A model generated the notes under the pieces. That model was not told the DNA's origin. It ran no database searches and saw only the letters and a program-made list of their open reading frames with translations. A DNA stretch of 64,000 nt from Thauera chlorobenzoica. Lineage in GTDB: Bacteria; Pseudomonadota; Gammaproteobacteria; Burkholderiales; Rhodocyclaceae. A program made the translations under genes and the position numbers. Shown here piece after piece: positions 49,574 to 59,846 of the stretch; positions within the stretch are counted from its first letter, which is position 1, and the number at the start of each line of letters is the position of its first letter. The DNA lies in contig NZ_CP018839.1 of assembly GCF_001922305.1 (NCBI RefSeq), positions 1,054,001 through 1,118,000 of the forward strand. Reading direction: 5' to 3'.

Positions 49574-50800
49574 ATGGCACTGATAGTTCAGAAGTACGGC
49601 GGCACCTCGGTGGGTAACCCCGAGCGCATCAGGAACGTCGCGCGCAAGATCGCGAAGTTCCGCGCAGAAGGGCACCAGGTGGTGGTGGTGGTGTCGGCGA
49701 TGAGCGGTGAAACGAACCGCCTGATCGCGCTCACCAAGGAGGTGGCGTCCAATCCCAGCCCGCGCGAACTGGACGTCGTGGTGTCTACCGGCGAGCAGGT
49801 CACGATCGGCCTGCTGTGCATGGCGCTCGAGGACATCGGGGTGGCGGCGAAGAGCTATACCGGCGCCCAGGTGAAGATCCTGACCGATTCGCTGCACACC
49901 AAGGCGCGCATCCTGAACATCGAGGATGCGCCGATGCGCAAGGACCTGGATGGCGGCAAGGTCGTCGTCGTCGCCGGTTTCCAGGGCGTGGATGAGCACG
50001 GCAGCATCACCACCCTCGGCCGTGGCGGCTCGGACACCACCGGGGTGGCACTGGCCGCTGCGCTGAAAGCCGACGAGTGCCAGATCTATACCGATGTGGA
50101 CGGTGTCTACACCACGGATCCGCGCATCGTCCCCGAAGCCCGCAAGCTCGACACCATCACCTTCGAGGAAATGCTGGAAATGGCCAGCCTCGGCTCGAAG
50201 GTCCTGCAGATCCGCTCGGTGGAATTCGCCGGCAAGTACAAGGTCAAGCTGCGCGTCCTCTCCAGTTTCGAAGATCGAGGCGAGGGCACGCTCATCACCG
50301 TTGAGGAAGACAAGAACATGGAACAGCCCGTCATCTCCGGCATCGCCTTCTCCCGTGACGAAGCCAAGCTCACCGTGACCGGCGTGCCCGACAAGCCGGG
50401 CATCGCCTACCAGATCCTGGGGCCGGTCGCCGACGCCAACATCGACGTCGACATGATCATCCAGAACGTCGGCCACGACGGCACCACCGACTTTTCCTTC
50501 ACCGTCGCGCGCGGCGATCTGGCCAAGGCGCAAAAGGTGCTCGAAGGCGTCAAGGCGCATATCGGCGCGCGCGCGATCGAGAGCGACAGCACGATGTGCA
50601 AGGTGTCGATCGTCGGCGTCGGCATGCGCTCCCATCCGGGCGTGGCCTCGCAGATGTTCCGTACCTTGGCCGAGGAAGGCATCAACATCCAGATGATTTC
50701 GACCTCCGAAATCAAGATCTCGGTGGCGATCGAAGAGAAATACCTGGAGCTCGCCGTGCGCGTGCTGCACAAGGCTTTCGGCCTCGATACCGCAGCCTGA
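49574..50800 (+). CDS. lysC: Aspartokinase
   Basis: Phosphorylates aspartate, the first step to lysine, threonine and methionine; 408 residues. The catalytic domain starts with [15 protein letters not shown] and includes VSAMSGETN and [18 protein letters not shown]. Two C-terminal ACT domains ([56 protein letters not shown]) bind feedback inhibitors. An in-frame ATG at 50318 (Met249), with a GAGGA ten bases upstream, is positioned where other bacteria start a separate regulatory beta subunit. tRNA-Ser follows. Confidence 0.96.
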   Translation: MALIVQKYGGTSVGNPERIRNVARKIAKFRAEGHQVVVVVSAMSGETNRLIALTKEVASNPSPRELDVVVSTGEQVTIGLLCMALEDIGVAAKSYTGAQVKILTDSLHTKARILNIEDAPMRKDLDGGKVVVVAGFQGVDEHGSITTLGRGGSDTTGVALAAALKADECQIYTDVDGVYTTDPRIVPEARKLDTITFEEMLEMASLGSKVLQIRSVEFAGKYKVKLRVLSSFEDRGEGTLITVEEDKNMEQPVISGIAFSRDEAKLTVTGVPDKPGIAYQILGPVADANIDVDMIIQNVGHDGTTDFSFTVARGDLAKAQKVLEGVKAHIGARAIESDSTMCKVSIVGVGMRSHPGVASQMFRTLAEEGINIQMISTSEIKISVAIEEKYLELAVRVLHKAFGLDTAA

Positions 50801-50819
50801 TAAACGCACTCAATCCTGT

Positions 50820-50848
50820 TTGACCGGAAGGCACGAACTCGCTATGAT
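50820..50848 (+). promoter_or_regulatory. Sigma70 promoter of tRNA-Ser
   Basis: TTGACC (50820-50825) and TATGAT (50843-50848) with a 17-bp spacer and a GC-rich discriminator, ending 14 bases before the tRNA 5' end. Confidence 0.8.
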
Positions 50849-50862
50849 CGCGCCTTCCTGAT

Positions 50863-50956
50863 GGAGACGTGGCCGAGAGGTCGAAGGCACTCCCCTGCTA
50901 AGGGAGCATGCGGGCTAAAACTCGCATCGAGGGTTCGAATCCCTCCGTCTCCGCCA
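50863..50956 (+). tRNA. tRNA-Ser (anticodon GCU)
   Basis: A 94-nt class II tRNA. Acceptor GGAGACG pairs with CGTCTCC; the anticodon stem CTCCC/GGGAG encloses loop CTGCTAA (anticodon GCT). A long variable arm and T-arm GAGGG-TTCGAAT-CCCTC are present, and CCA is encoded. Confidence 0.98.
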
Positions 50957-50968
50957 GAATAAACGCTG

Positions 50969-51003
50969 AAACCCGCACTGCCATTGGCTTTGCGGGTTTT
51001 CGT
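50969..51003 (+). terminator. Terminator after tRNA-Ser
   Basis: AAACCCGCA (50969-50977) pairs with TGCGGGTTT (50991-50999) around a 13-nt loop, then TTTCG. Confidence 0.8.
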
Positions 51004-51244
51004 TTCTGGCGGCTCACCCGCGGAGTAGCCACCCTGGAACCAGCGCCTTTCAGCTTGGAGGATGGGAGGCTCGATGCCAAGGCGAGTTTGTAGCGGCATG
51101 GTTCCTGCCGTTCATGTCGAGGCTCGCTGCGACATTGCGATCGCGCCCGTCCGTCCACACGGAGCACGATCTGCGACACTACCTGCCTGGAAGCGGGTAG
51201 CCGTACGACGCGGTAAACAACGAGATCGACGAACGAGGTTCTAC

Positions 51245-51475
51245 ATGAAATACGTGGCGGCAGTGTTGGCCGGTTCTTGTATGTGCCTTTCGAGTGCTGC
51301 GGCCATCGCCGCAACCCCTCAAGAGGGCACTCGAGCGTCAATGCTCTCCATCATTCTGGTTGCGGGCGTGATGATCGTGGCGGTCAAGCTCGCCATCGCT
51401 TTCGCCAAAAGGAAGATGGAAGCGGACATCAAAGCCGCTCAAGAAAAGCCGGGCTCTGATAGATCAAGGCCATGA
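51245..51475 (+). CDS. Small membrane protein of unknown function
   Basis: A predicted 76-residue protein: signal-like start MKYVAAVLAGSCMCLSSAAA, a transmembrane segment (MLSIILVAGVMIVAVKLAIAF) and a charged tail (KRKMEADIKAAQEK). A GAGG lies seven bases ahead of the ATG. No homologue is recognised. It lies downstream of tRNA-Ser in a stretch (51004-51244) with no other gene that I can support, so it could be a remnant of an inserted element. Confidence 0.45.
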   Translation: MKYVAAVLAGSCMCLSSAAAIAATPQEGTRASMLSIILVAGVMIVAVKLAIAFAKRKMEADIKAAQEKPGSDRSRP

Positions 51476-51581
51476 TCAGGCCGATACCGACCCCGAAGGT
51501 GAGCGAGCAGAAAGCGCGCGACGGCAAGATCGGGGCCGATGGCGGGCCTCGGTTCGAGGTGAGACCATTCCCCCTGGGAAG

Positions 51582-52397
51582 TCAGTCGAATCGAAAGGCC
51601 GACAACGTGGTTTCCATCACCCGGCCGCTGAAGACGCATTGACCGCCCGCCTCGCCCGCCGCGCCGGCCACCACCATCAGTGGCAGCAGATGCTCCTCGG
51701 CGCGCGGCGGGTGGCACAGGCGGGCCGACGGCGCCTGTTCCCAGGCGGCCAGGGCGTGCTCGCGCGGCGGCGCTGCGGACGCGACCGTCTGCACCAGCCA
51801 GCGGTCGAACGCGTCGGAGACCGGCCCGAAACGCGGGTCGCCATAGCCGCGCATGTTGTGAAAGCTCATGCCGCTGCCGATGATCAGTACGCCTTCGTCG
51901 CGCAGCGCGGCCAGCGCGCGCCCGGCATCGAGGTGTGCCTGCGGGTCCAGGTCATGGCGCAGCGACAATTGCACCACCGGGATGCCGGCGTCGGGGAACA
52001 TCAGCTTCAGCGGAATGAACATGCCGTGATCGAAGCCGCGTGCGCCATCCTGTCGTGCCGGCAGCTGCGCCTGGCCGAGCAGGGCGGCGATGCGCGCCGC
52101 CAGCTGCGGCGCACCGGGTGCCGGATAGCGCAGCTCGTAGGTGTGCGGCGGAAAGCCGTGGTAGTCGTAGATCAGCTCCGGGTGCGCGCCGCTGGTGACG
52201 CTGAAGCCGGGTTCGATCCAGTGGGCCGACACCATCACGATCGCCGAGGGACGCGTGGGCAGGGTGCTCGCCACGTTCTTGAGGAAATCCGCCATGGCGT
52301 TCCACGCGTCGGGCGGGTTCCAGTCCATGAAGAAGCAGGGGCCCGCGCCATGGGGCACGAACAGGGTGGGCATACGGGCTTGGCCGGGGGCGGTCAT
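51582..52397 (-). CDS. Extradiol ring-cleavage dioxygenase-like protein (YgiD/DODA family)
   Basis: A 271-residue zinc/iron protein of the class III extradiol dioxygenase superfamily, DOPA 4,5-dioxygenase type. Metal ligands: His in FVPHGAGPCFFMDW, His in MVSAHWIEPG, and the acid-base His in GFDHGMFIPL, with FHNMRGYGD. It resembles E. coli YgiD. It is on the opposite strand to, and separate from, the protocatechuate operon, so a role in that pathway is not implied. The start at 52397 has GGAG upstream. Confidence 0.88.
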   Translation of the reverse strand: MTAPGQARMPTLFVPHGAGPCFFMDWNPPDAWNAMADFLKNVASTLPTRPSAIVMVSAHWIEPGFSVTSGAHPELIYDYHGFPPHTYELRYPAPGAPQLAARIAALLGQAQLPARQDGARGFDHGMFIPLKLMFPDAGIPVVQLSLRHDLDPQAHLDAGRALAALRDEGVLIIGSGMSFHNMRGYGDPRFGPVSDAFDRWLVQTVASAAPPREHALAAWEQAPSARLCHPPRAEEHLLPLMVVAGAAGEAGGQCVFSGRVMETTLSAFRFD

Positions 52398-52519
52398 GGT
52401 CGGGCTCCGCTGGGTCAAATTGGGTGGAGACAGTATCGCCTGGATCGTTTCGAAGGAGACTCCGTCGAATACGGCTTTCACTTCCTGGCCGGCGGGCGGG
52501 CGCTTCGGGGAGGGCTCGC

Positions 52520-53419
52520 TCAGCGCGTTGTCAGCAACTGCGGGACGAGCTCTTCGAGCAGGTTCAGCATCGCCCGCTGCGTGCCGGTGCTGGGACGGCG
52601 GGAGCTGAGCGCGAGGGACAGCCTGGATTGCAGTTGCGGTGAAACGATCGGGCGGGTGGCGAACAGGGACGGGTTGGCGGCGGTGAGGACCGCATTCCGG
52701 GTCAGCACGGCACGGCCGGCACCATCGGCGACCAGGTCCAGGATGGTGGGCACGCCGTCGATCTCGAGCGTGATCTCCGGGTGGAGGCCGAGTTTGCCCA
52801 GCTCGGTCTCGACCAGCATCCGGATCGAATTGGGGCGGCTGGGAATCACGAGCGGCTGGCGGGCGAGATCCTTGAGCGCGATCGGCTCGCCGGCGGCGGG
52901 ATCGTCGCTGCGCTGAATCAGGAACAGCGCTTCGTCGAGCAGGGGAACCAGGTCGATATCGGGGGAGGGCGTTGCGTTATAGACCAGCGCGATGTCGAGG
53001 CGGCCGGAAACCAGGGATTCCTGCATGGTCACCGAGAGCCCCTCGATGATCGACAGCGCCGCGTCGGGCATGCGGCTGCGAAATGCGCGCGTGACCGGCA
53101 CCGCGACCCGCTTCGACAGGCTGGGCGGCATGCCGACGGCAACCCGGCCCGATAGCGCGCCGCGCACCCGGGACAACTCTTCGCGCAGGCGTTCGATCTG
53201 ATGCAGCACGCCGCGGCTGTGTTCGAGCAGCACGCTGCCGGCTTCGGTGAGGGTGACGCCGCGGCCGTTGCGAACCAGCAAGTTCTGGTGCAGCTCGACT
53301 TCGAGCAGGCGCACCTGGCGGCTGAGCGCGGGCTGGGCGATGTCGAGCGCGATCGAGGCGCGGGTGAAGCTGCCGAGCTCGGCTACCCGGACGAAATAAG
53401 CGAGCTGTTTCAGGTCCAT
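52520..53419 (-). CDS. LysR-family regulator of the protocatechuate operon
   Basis: A 299-residue LysR transcription factor. The N-terminal winged helix is MDLKQLAYFVRVAELGSFTRASIALDIAQPALSRQVRLLE; a C-terminal periplasmic-binding-like effector domain follows. It is transcribed divergently from the protocatechuate 4,5-cleavage genes across 185 bases, the standard layout for a LysR activator responding to a pathway intermediate. The effector is unknown. Confidence 0.92.
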   Translation of the reverse strand: MDLKQLAYFVRVAELGSFTRASIALDIAQPALSRQVRLLEVELHQNLLVRNGRGVTLTEAGSVLLEHSRGVLHQIERLREELSRVRGALSGRVAVGMPPSLSKRVAVPVTRAFRSRMPDAALSIIEGLSVTMQESLVSGRLDIALVYNATPSPDIDLVPLLDEALFLIQRSDDPAAGEPIALKDLARQPLVIPSRPNSIRMLVETELGKLGLHPEITLEIDGVPTILDLVADGAGRAVLTRNAVLTAANPSLFATRPIVSPQLQSRLSLALSSRRPSTGTQRAMLNLLEELVPQLLTTR

Positions 53420-53544
53420 GAAGTTAGGGGGTAGGATTATTCGATGCCTGCCTTGCCGGCGGCCGGGCGGAGTCGCGGCGCGGCAGCTGCCGAGGCTGCG
53501 CTCGGGAGGGGGAGCGCTAGGCTTGAAGTGAGATATGTTCCGTT

Positions 53545-53572
53545 CTGTTATAGCATGATTCGATAGCTGTTA
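53545..53572. promoter_or_regulatory. Direct-repeat operator candidate in the LysR/galD gap
   Basis: CTGTTA occurs at 53545-53550 and 53567-53572, a 22-bp period equal to two helical turns, with TATAGC and GATAGC next to the copies. The pair sits just ahead of the galD Shine-Dalgarno region. Confidence 0.35.
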
Positions 53573-53604
53573 GATGCTTGGCGTCCTATTGCGAGGAGCA
53601 GCGG

Positions 53605-54717
53605 ATGAACAGAATGCAAGCCATGCAGACCCCGATCCCCACCCTCTTCATGCGCGGCGGCACCTCCCGCGGGCCGTTCTTCCTCGAATCCGACCTGCCG
53701 GCAGACCAGGCGACGCGCGACCACGTGCTGCTTGCGGTGATGGGCTCACCCGACCGGCGCCAGATCGACGGCCTTGGCGGCGCCCATCCGCTCACCAGCA
53801 AGGTCGGCATCGTGCGCAAGAGCGCGGTGCCCGGGGTCGATCTCGACTTCCTCTTCGCCCAGCTGCAGCCCGACCAGGACACGGTCGACACCACGCCCAA
53901 CTGCGGCAACATGCTCGCCGCGGTCGCGCCCTTCGCCCTCGAGACCGGCCTCGCCCAGGCGCAGGGCGACACGACGACGCTGCGCGTGCTCACGCTCAAC
54001 ACCGACATGCAGTGCGATATCACCGTGCACACCCCCGGCGGCCAGGTCGCCTACGACGGTGACGCGCGCATCGACGGCGTGCCCGGCACCTCGGCGCCGA
54101 TCAAGATCAACTTCCTCGACACCGCGGGCTCGGTGTGTTCCGGCCTGCTGCCGACCGGCAAGGTCAAGGACGTCATCGACGGCGTCGAAGTCACCTGCAT
54201 CGACAACGGCATGCCGCTGGTGATCTTGCGCGCTGCCGACGTCGGCCGCACGGGCTACGAGAGCGTCGCCGAGCTCAACGCCGACACCGAGCTGAAGGCG
54301 CGCATCGAGCGCCTGCGCCTCGCCTGCGGCCAGGCGATGGGGCTGGGCGACGTCAGCGCGAAGAACTACCCGAAGATGACGCTGATTGCCCCCGCCCGGC
54401 ACGGCGGTAGCCTTGCCACGCGCAGCTTCATCCCGCACGTCTGCCACGACGCCATCGGCGTGCTCGCCGCGGTCACCGTCGCCACCGCCTGCGTGCTGAA
54501 AGGCTCGGTCGCCGAAGGCCTCGCCGTCGTGCCCGCAGGCAGCGTCAAGTCGGTGTCGGTCGAACACCCCACGGGCGAATTCTCGGTCGAGCTCGAGCTC
54601 GACCCCGCCGACCCGCAGAACGTCATCCGCGCCGCCCTGCTGCGCACCGCGCGCCTGATCATGCGCGGCGAAGTCATGGTACCCACCTCGGTCTGGAACA
54701 AAGGAGACAAGGCATGA
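53605..54717 (+). CDS. galD: 4-oxalomesaconate tautomerase (PrpF/GalD family)
   Basis: Interconverts 4-oxalomesaconate tautomers/isomers after 2-pyrone-4,6-dicarboxylate is opened; 370 residues. PrpF-superfamily marks: TLFMRGGTSRGPFFLESDLP, IDGLGGAHPLTSKVGIV, TPNCGNMLAAVAPFALE and FLDTAGSVCSGLLPTGKVKD. First gene of the operon; the ATG at 53605 follows GAGGAGCAGCGG. Its stop overlaps the hydratase start (ATGA). It corresponds by position to pmdU of Comamonas. Confidence 0.88.
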   Translation: MNRMQAMQTPIPTLFMRGGTSRGPFFLESDLPADQATRDHVLLAVMGSPDRRQIDGLGGAHPLTSKVGIVRKSAVPGVDLDFLFAQLQPDQDTVDTTPNCGNMLAAVAPFALETGLAQAQGDTTTLRVLTLNTDMQCDITVHTPGGQVAYDGDARIDGVPGTSAPIKINFLDTAGSVCSGLLPTGKVKDVIDGVEVTCIDNGMPLVILRAADVGRTGYESVAELNADTELKARIERLRLACGQAMGLGDVSAKNYPKMTLIAPARHGGSLATRSFIPHVCHDAIGVLAAVTVATACVLKGSVAEGLAVVPAGSVKSVSVEHPTGEFSVELELDPADPQNVIRAALLRTARLIMRGEVMVPTSVWNKGDKA

Positions 54718-55739
54718 TCATCGACATCCACGGTCACTACACGACCGCGCCGAAGGCGCTCGAAGACTGGCGCAACCGACAGATCGCGGGCCTCAAGGAC
54801 CCGGCGGTTGCGCCCAAGGTCGCCGACCTCAGGATCAGCGATGACGAGCTGCGCGAAACGATCGAGAACAACCAGCTGCGCCTGATGAAGGAGCGCGGCT
54901 CCGACCTGACGATCTTCTCGCCGCGCGCCAGCTTCATGGCGCACCACATCGGCGACTTCAACACCAGCGCGACCTGGGCGGCGATCTGCAACGAGCTGTG
55001 CTACCGCGTCAGCCAGCTCTTCCCGGACCACTTCATCGGCGCCGCGATGCTGCCGCAGTCGCCGGGCGTGAGCCCTTCGAGCTGCCTGCCCGAGATCGAG
55101 AAGTGCGTGAAGGAATACGGCTTCGTCGGCATCAACCTGAACCCGGACCCGTCCGGCGGCCACTGGAAGGAGCCGCCGCTGTCCGACCGGCACTGGTACC
55201 CGATCTACGAGAAGATGGTCGAGCTCGACATCCCGGCGATGATCCACGTCAGCACGAGCTGCAACGCCTGCTTCCACACCACTGGCGCGCACTACCTGAA
55301 TGCGGACACCACCGCCTTCATGCAGTGCCTGACCAGCGAGCTGTTCAAGGACTTCCCGACGCTGCGCTTCGTGATCCCGCACGGCGGCGGCGCCGCGCCC
55401 TATCACTGGGGACGCTTCCGCGGCCTCGCGCAGGAGCTGAAGAAGCCGCTGCTGACCGAACACCTGCTCAACAACATCTTCTTCGACACCTGCGTCTATC
55501 ACCAGCCCGGCATCGACCTGCTGACCAAGGTCATCCCGGTCGACAACGTGCTCTTCGCCTCCGAGATGATCGGCGCGGTGCGCGGCATCGACCCCGAGAC
55601 CGGCCACTACTACGACGACACCAAGCGCTACATCGAAGGCGCCAAGCTCACCGCCGAAGAGCGCCACCAGATCTACGAAGGCAACGCCCGCCGCGTCTAT
55701 CCGCGGCTGGATGCGGCATTGAAGGCCAAGGGCCGGTAA
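54714..55739 (+). CDS. ligJ: 4-oxalomesaconate hydratase
   Basis: An amidohydrolase-superfamily zinc enzyme that hydrates 4-oxalomesaconate to 4-carboxy-4-hydroxy-2-oxoadipate; 341 residues. Seen: the N-terminal [18 protein letters not shown] metal site, [42 protein letters not shown] and the [19 protein letters not shown]is region. The family length and motifs match LigJ/PmdE. Coupled to galD by ATGA. Confidence 0.93.
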   Translation: MIIDIHGHYTTAPKALEDWRNRQIAGLKDPAVAPKVADLRISDDELRETIENNQLRLMKERGSDLTIFSPRASFMAHHIGDFNTSATWAAICNELCYRVSQLFPDHFIGAAMLPQSPGVSPSSCLPEIEKCVKEYGFVGINLNPDPSGGHWKEPPLSDRHWYPIYEKMVELDIPAMIHVSTSCNACFHTTGAHYLNADTTAFMQCLTSELFKDFPTLRFVIPHGGGAAPYHWGRFRGLAQELKKPLLTEHLLNNIFFDTCVYHQPGIDLLTKVIPVDNVLFASEMIGAVRGIDPETGHYYDDTKRYIEGAKLTAEERHQIYEGNARRVYPRLDAALKAKGR

Positions 55740-55753
55740 GGGGAGGAATCGAC

Positions 55754-56443
55754 ATGTCCATCAACAATCTCGGCATCGTCAAGCGCAACATCGAGCGCAC
55801 CGGCGCAGACACCGTGGCACGCCTGGCGCAGTTCGGCGTCGCCACCCTCCACGAGGCGTTCGGCCGTGCGGGCCTGATGAAGCCCTACATGCGGCCGATC
55901 TACACCGGCGCCCATCTGTGCGGCACCGCCGTCACCGTGCTGCTGCAGCCGGGCGACAACTGGATGCTGCACGTCGCCGCCGAGCAGATCCAGCCCGGCG
56001 ACGTGGTGGTGGCCGGCTGCATCACCGACAGCACCGATGGCTTCTTCGGCGATCTGCTCGCCACCTCTTATCGGGCGCGCGGGGCCAAGGGGCTCGTCAT
56101 CGATGGCGGCGTGCGCGACGTCAAGGATCTCACCGCGATGGGTTTTCCGGTGTTCAGCCGGGCGATTCACGCCAAGGGCTGCACCCGCGCCACCCTGGGC
56201 TCGGTGAACGTGCCGGTGGTGTGTGCCGGGGCGCTGGTCGAGCCGGGCGATGTGGTGATCGCCGACGACGATGGCGTGGTGGTGGTGCCGCGTGCGGTCG
56301 CTGCCCAGGTTGCCGATGCCGCGGCCGCGCGCGAAGCCAACGAGGCCGCCAAGCGCGCCCGTTTTGCTGCGGGCGAGCTGGGCCTCGATATGTATTCGCT
56401 GCGCGAGCCGCTCGCCAAGGCCGGCCTGAAGTACATCGACTGA
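55754..56443 (+). CDS. ligK: 4-carboxy-4-hydroxy-2-oxoadipate aldolase
   Basis: An RraA-like class II aldolase that splits 4-carboxy-4-hydroxy-2-oxoadipate into pyruvate and oxaloacetate, the last step of the pathway; 229 residues. Active-site marks: [28 protein letters not shown] (Gly-Asp, Arg and Asp of the metal/substrate site) and the N-terminal [17 protein letters not shown]. The ATG at 55754 follows GGAGGAATCGAC. The frame upstream belongs to the hydratase in another frame. Confidence 0.93.
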   Translation: MSINNLGIVKRNIERTGADTVARLAQFGVATLHEAFGRAGLMKPYMRPIYTGAHLCGTAVTVLLQPGDNWMLHVAAEQIQPGDVVVAGCITDSTDGFFGDLLATSYRARGAKGLVIDGGVRDVKDLTAMGFPVFSRAIHAKGCTRATLGSVNVPVVCAGALVEPGDVVIADDDGVVVVPRAVAAQVADAAAAREANEAAKRARFAAGELGLDMYSLREPLAKAGLKYID

Positions 56444-56552
56444 AATACAAGAAGGGAGGGCCGGGCCGAAGCCGGCAGCCGCCGCACGCCGGCGGCAGGC
56501 CTCACCCCCAGCCGCAGCAGAGAGAACACCAGAAGAACACCAGAGGACACCC

Positions 56553-57467
56553 ATGCAATTCGAAAAGACCCCCGGCTGGCTCGACTGGCATGCCGCCCCG
56601 AGCAAGCCCCGCTTCCGGCTGCCGGCGGGCGCGGTGGACGCCCACTGCCATGTGTTCGGCCCCGGCGCTGAATTCCCCTATGCCCCCGAGCGCAAGTACA
56701 CCCCCTGCGATGCGGGCAAGGCCGAGCTCTTCGCCCTGCGCGATCAGCTCGGCTTCGCCCGCAACGTGATCGTGCAGGCGACCTGCCACGGCGCCGACAA
56801 CCGTGCGATGGTGGATGCGCTGATCCACTCCGGCGGCAAGGCCCGCGGCGTCGCCACCGTGCGCCGCAGCATCACCGACCAGGAACTGCAGGACCTGCAC
56901 GCTGCCGGCGTGCGCGGCGTGCGCTTCAACTTCGTCAAGCGCCTGGTCGACTTCACCCCGAGGGACGAGCTGCTCGAGATCGCCGCCCGCATCGCGCCGC
57001 TGGGCTGGCACGTGGTGATCTACTTCGAGGCCGCCGACCTGCCCGAGCTGTGGGATTTCTTCACCGCGCTGCCGACGCCCGTCGTGGTCGACCACATGGG
57101 CCGCCCGGACGTCGCCAAGCCGGTCGACGGCCCGGAGTTCGAGCTGTTCGTGAAGTTCATGCGCGACAACCCGAACGTCTGGTCCAAGGTCAGCTGCCCC
57201 GAGCGCCTGTCGCTGACCGGGCCGAAGGCGCTCGATGGCGAACAGAATGCCTACCGCGACGTCGTCCCCTTCGCCCGCCGCATCGTCGAGACCTTTCCCG
57301 AGCGCGTGCTGTGGGGCACCGACTGGCCCCACCCCAACCTGAAGGATCACATGCCCGACGACGGCCTGCTGGTGGATTTCATCCCCCACATCGCTCCCAC
57401 CGCGGAGCTGCAGAAAAAGCTGCTCGTCGATAACCCGATGCGTCTCTACTGGCCCGAGGAGTGTTGA
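56553..57467 (+). CDS. ligI: 2-pyrone-4,6-dicarboxylate hydrolase
   Basis: Opens the lactone ring of 2-pyrone-4,6-dicarboxylate to 4-oxalomesaconate; 304 residues, amidohydrolase family. Seen: AVDAHCHVFGPGAEFPYAPERKY (HxH-like site), VIVQATCHGADN, GVRFNFVKRL, VVIYFEAAD, VVVDHMGRPD and the catalytic Asp in VLWGTDWPHPNLKDHMPDD. It sits two bases before ligA. Confidence 0.95.
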   Translation: MQFEKTPGWLDWHAAPSKPRFRLPAGAVDAHCHVFGPGAEFPYAPERKYTPCDAGKAELFALRDQLGFARNVIVQATCHGADNRAMVDALIHSGGKARGVATVRRSITDQELQDLHAAGVRGVRFNFVKRLVDFTPRDELLEIAARIAPLGWHVVIYFEAADLPELWDFFTALPTPVVVDHMGRPDVAKPVDGPEFELFVKFMRDNPNVWSKVSCPERLSLTGPKALDGEQNAYRDVVPFARRIVETFPERVLWGTDWPHPNLKDHMPDDGLLVDFIPHIAPTAELQKKLLVDNPMRLYWPEEC

Positions 57468-57469
57468 TC

Positions 57470-58769
<1,300 letters not shown>

Positions 58770-58770
<1 letters not shown>

Positions 58771-59729
58771 TGGACAAGACGATCAAGGTCGCGCTGGTGG
58801 GTGCCGGCGCCTTCGGCATCAAGCACCTGGACGGCATCAAGAACATCGACGGCGTCGAAGTCGTCTCGGTCATCGGCCGCGACCTGGACAAGACCCGCGA
58901 AGTCGCCAAACAGTACGGCATCGCCCACGCCGGCACCGAGCTCGCCGACAGCCTGGCGCGGCCTGAAGTCGATGCCGTGATCCTGTGCACGCCGACGCAG
59001 ATGCACGCCGACCAGACCCTCGCCTGCCTGCAGGCGGGCAAGCACGTGCAGGTCGAGATCCCGCTCGCCGACACCCTGAAGGGCGCCGAGGACGTCGCCC
59101 GCCTGCAGCAGGAGACCGGCCGGGTGGCGATGGTCGGCCATACCCGCCGCTTCAACCCCAGCCACCAGTGGGTGCACAACAAGGTCAAGGCGGGCGAATT
59201 CAACATCCAGCAGATGGATGTGCAGACCTACTTCTTCCGCCGCACCAACATGAACGCGCTCGGCCAGCCGCGCAGCTGGACCGACCACCTGCTGTGGCAC
59301 CACGCTGCGCACACCGTCGACCTGTTCGCCTACCAGGCCGGCAGCCCGATCGTCCAGGCCAACGCCCTCCAGGGCCCGATCCACCCCACCCTGGGCATCG
59401 CGATGGACATGTCGATCCAGTTGAAGGCCGCCAACGGCGCGATCTGCACGCTGTCGCTGTCGTTCAACAACGACGGTCCGCTGGGCACCTTCTTCCGCTA
59501 CATCGGCGACACCGGCACCTACATTGCGCGCTACGACGATCTGTTCAACGGCAAGGAAGAGAAGATCGACGTCTCCAGGGTGGCGGTGTCGATGAACGGC
59601 ATCGAGCTGCAGGACCGCGAGTTCTTCGCCGCGATCCGCGAAGGCCGCGAGCCCAACTCCAGCGTCGCCAAGGTGCTGCCCTGCTACCGGGTGCTGCACC
59701 AGCTCGAGCAGCAGCTCAACGCGGCCTGA
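58770..59729 (+). CDS. ligC: 4-carboxy-2-hydroxymuconate-6-semialdehyde dehydrogenase
   Basis: A NADP-dependent Gfo/Idh/MocA-type dehydrogenase that oxidises the LigAB product (as its hemiacetal) to 2-pyrone-4,6-dicarboxylate; 319 residues. Seen: the Rossmann GxGxxG in VALVGAGAFGIKHLDGI, CTPTQMHADQTLACLQAGKHVQVEIPLADT, and VGHTRRFNPSHQWVHN. Last gene of the compact pathway operon. Confidence 0.95.
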
Positions 59730-59846
59730 GCGATAGCCTGCCGGCCGCAGCGCAGACGGTGGAGGCGCGCGCCGCCGCCTGCGTGCTGCCGGCGCCATCC
59801 GTGCGGCGGATCGTCCGCGCCCGTCTTTCCGTACCGGAGTCTCCTC

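Noticed and set aside
51062..51244. An N-terminal extension of the small membrane protein
   Set aside because: The extra residues are Arg-rich with no signal sequence, while the ATG at 51245 has a ribosome site and begins a clean signal peptide.
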